From assembly GCA_034436045.1 (NCBI GenBank), contig DAOTVZ010000300.1, positions 1 to 5,304 of the forward strand: a stretch of 5,304 nucleotides of DNA, in the 5' to 3' direction. The translations under genes were made by a program, and so were the position numbers. This document shows positions 5,059-5,304 of the stretch, in pieces. Under the pieces are notes generated by a model. That model did not search any database. It was not told the DNA's origin and saw only the letters and a list, made by a program, of their open reading frames with translations. Each line of letters starts with the position of its first letter. The stretch's first letter is position 1. Source of the stretch: H111-94 sp034436045 (GTDB lineage Bacteria; Chloroflexota; Ktedonobacteria; Ktedonobacterales; Ktedonobacteraceae).

Positions 5059-5090
5059 AGGCGTGTGTGGTAGACGCCTATTTTATATTT
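5059..5090 (+). terminator. Possible rho-independent terminator after uraD
   Basis: AGGCGT (5059-5064) and ACGCCT (5074-5079) form a perfect 6-bp stem with a nine-base loop, followed by ATTTTATATTT (5080-5090). The tract is U-rich but interrupted, so termination may be partial. The stem lies 25 nt past the uraD stop, which would reduce uricase transcription from the uraD promoter. Confidence 0.5.
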
Positions 5091-5164
5091 CACGCTTCCC
5101 ACCCCTCTCAAATCGTTCCTTAAAGGTTACATATTTCTTTTACTGCACTAGAAAGGAAACCGCA

Positions 5165-5304
5165 ATGACTGCCGAACCTGTTTATACCATCAGCTACGGC
5201 AAGCTGCATGTGCCGGTCTATCGCGTCTACATGCCTGCTCTGACAGGTGTTACCCCCATTCCAGAGTCACCCTTCACGGGACGGGATAATATTTTGTTCG
5301 CCTG
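5165..5304 (+). CDS. Uricase (factor-independent urate hydroxylase), N-terminal fragment
   Basis: The frame opens at ATG 5165, with GAAAGGA (5151-5157) 7 nt upstream, and runs off the right edge after 46 codons. The visible protein begins MTAEPVYTISYGKLHVPVYR and continues with PALTGVTPIPESPFTGRDNIL (residues 24-44). The YGK motif, the V-Y-R strand and the IPES-F-GR block match the start of cofactor-free uricases such as the uricase part of Bacillus PucL. Family members oxidise urate to 5-hydroxyisourate with O2, as tetramers. The neighbouring uraD strongly supports this call. Catalytic residues beyond the first lysine (K13, in the YGK motif, which is conserved in the family) are outside the window, so activity cannot be judged. 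I saw no convincing promoter of its own in 5091-5150. Confidence 0.88.
   Translation, partial: MTAEPVYTISYGKLHVPVYRVYMPALTGVTPIPESPFTGRDNILFA

Noticed and set aside
1..5304. CRISPR array or tRNA gene
   Set aside because: I saw no regularly spaced repeats and no tRNA-like cloverleaf or conserved T-loop sequence on either strand by eye.

Overview
The window looks like chromosomal DNA of roughly balanced GC from a soil-type bacterium. The TnpB closely resembles the OrfB proteins I associate with Ktedonobacteria (Chloroflexota). That placement is an inference from protein style; there is no rRNA or other phylogenetic marker here.

Layout, left to right. (1) Positions 1-1294, minus strand: the N-terminal 431 residues of a PhoD-like metallophosphatase that runs off the left edge. 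(2) 1295-1557: a non-coding gap with two inverted repeats. (3) About 1558-4335: an IS200/IS605-type mobile region. It starts with a strong subterminal hairpin, then the Y1 transposase gene tnpA (+). Next comes a small excisionase/MerR-like HTH gene (-), convergent with tnpA. Then follow a structured leader, a 96-codon ORF of unknown function (+) and tnpB (+). The 96-codon ORF overlaps the tnpB start by 47 nt. The tnpB 3' end and the right end of the element should hold the omega (guide) RNA. (4) About 4331-5034: a near-consensus promoter, a long hairpin-rich leader and uraD (OHCU decarboxylase, +). (5) 5035-5164: a possible terminator and the ribosome binding site of the next gene. (6) 5165-5304: the first 46 codons of a uricase, running off the right edge.

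The host genes suggest urate catabolism: uricase makes 5-hydroxyisourate, and UraD decarboxylates OHCU towards S-allantoin. The hydroxyisourate hydrolase expected between these two steps is not in the window. The mobile region sits between the phosphatase and the urate genes, and the main uraD promoter lies exactly where the insertion's right end should be.

The least ordinary part is 2077-4200. An HTH gene and an orf96-tnpB transcription unit diverge from two back-to-back promoters, each with 17-nt spacing, whose -35 boxes are 28 nt apart. Between the plus-strand promoter and orf96 lies a leader of about 197 nt with stable hairpins. TnpB keeps all the RuvC acidic residues and the zinc-binding cysteines, and TnpA keeps its HUH motif and tyrosine, so both look intact. 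The exact ends of the element, and whether it is one element or two placed together, cannot be settled from this sequence alone.
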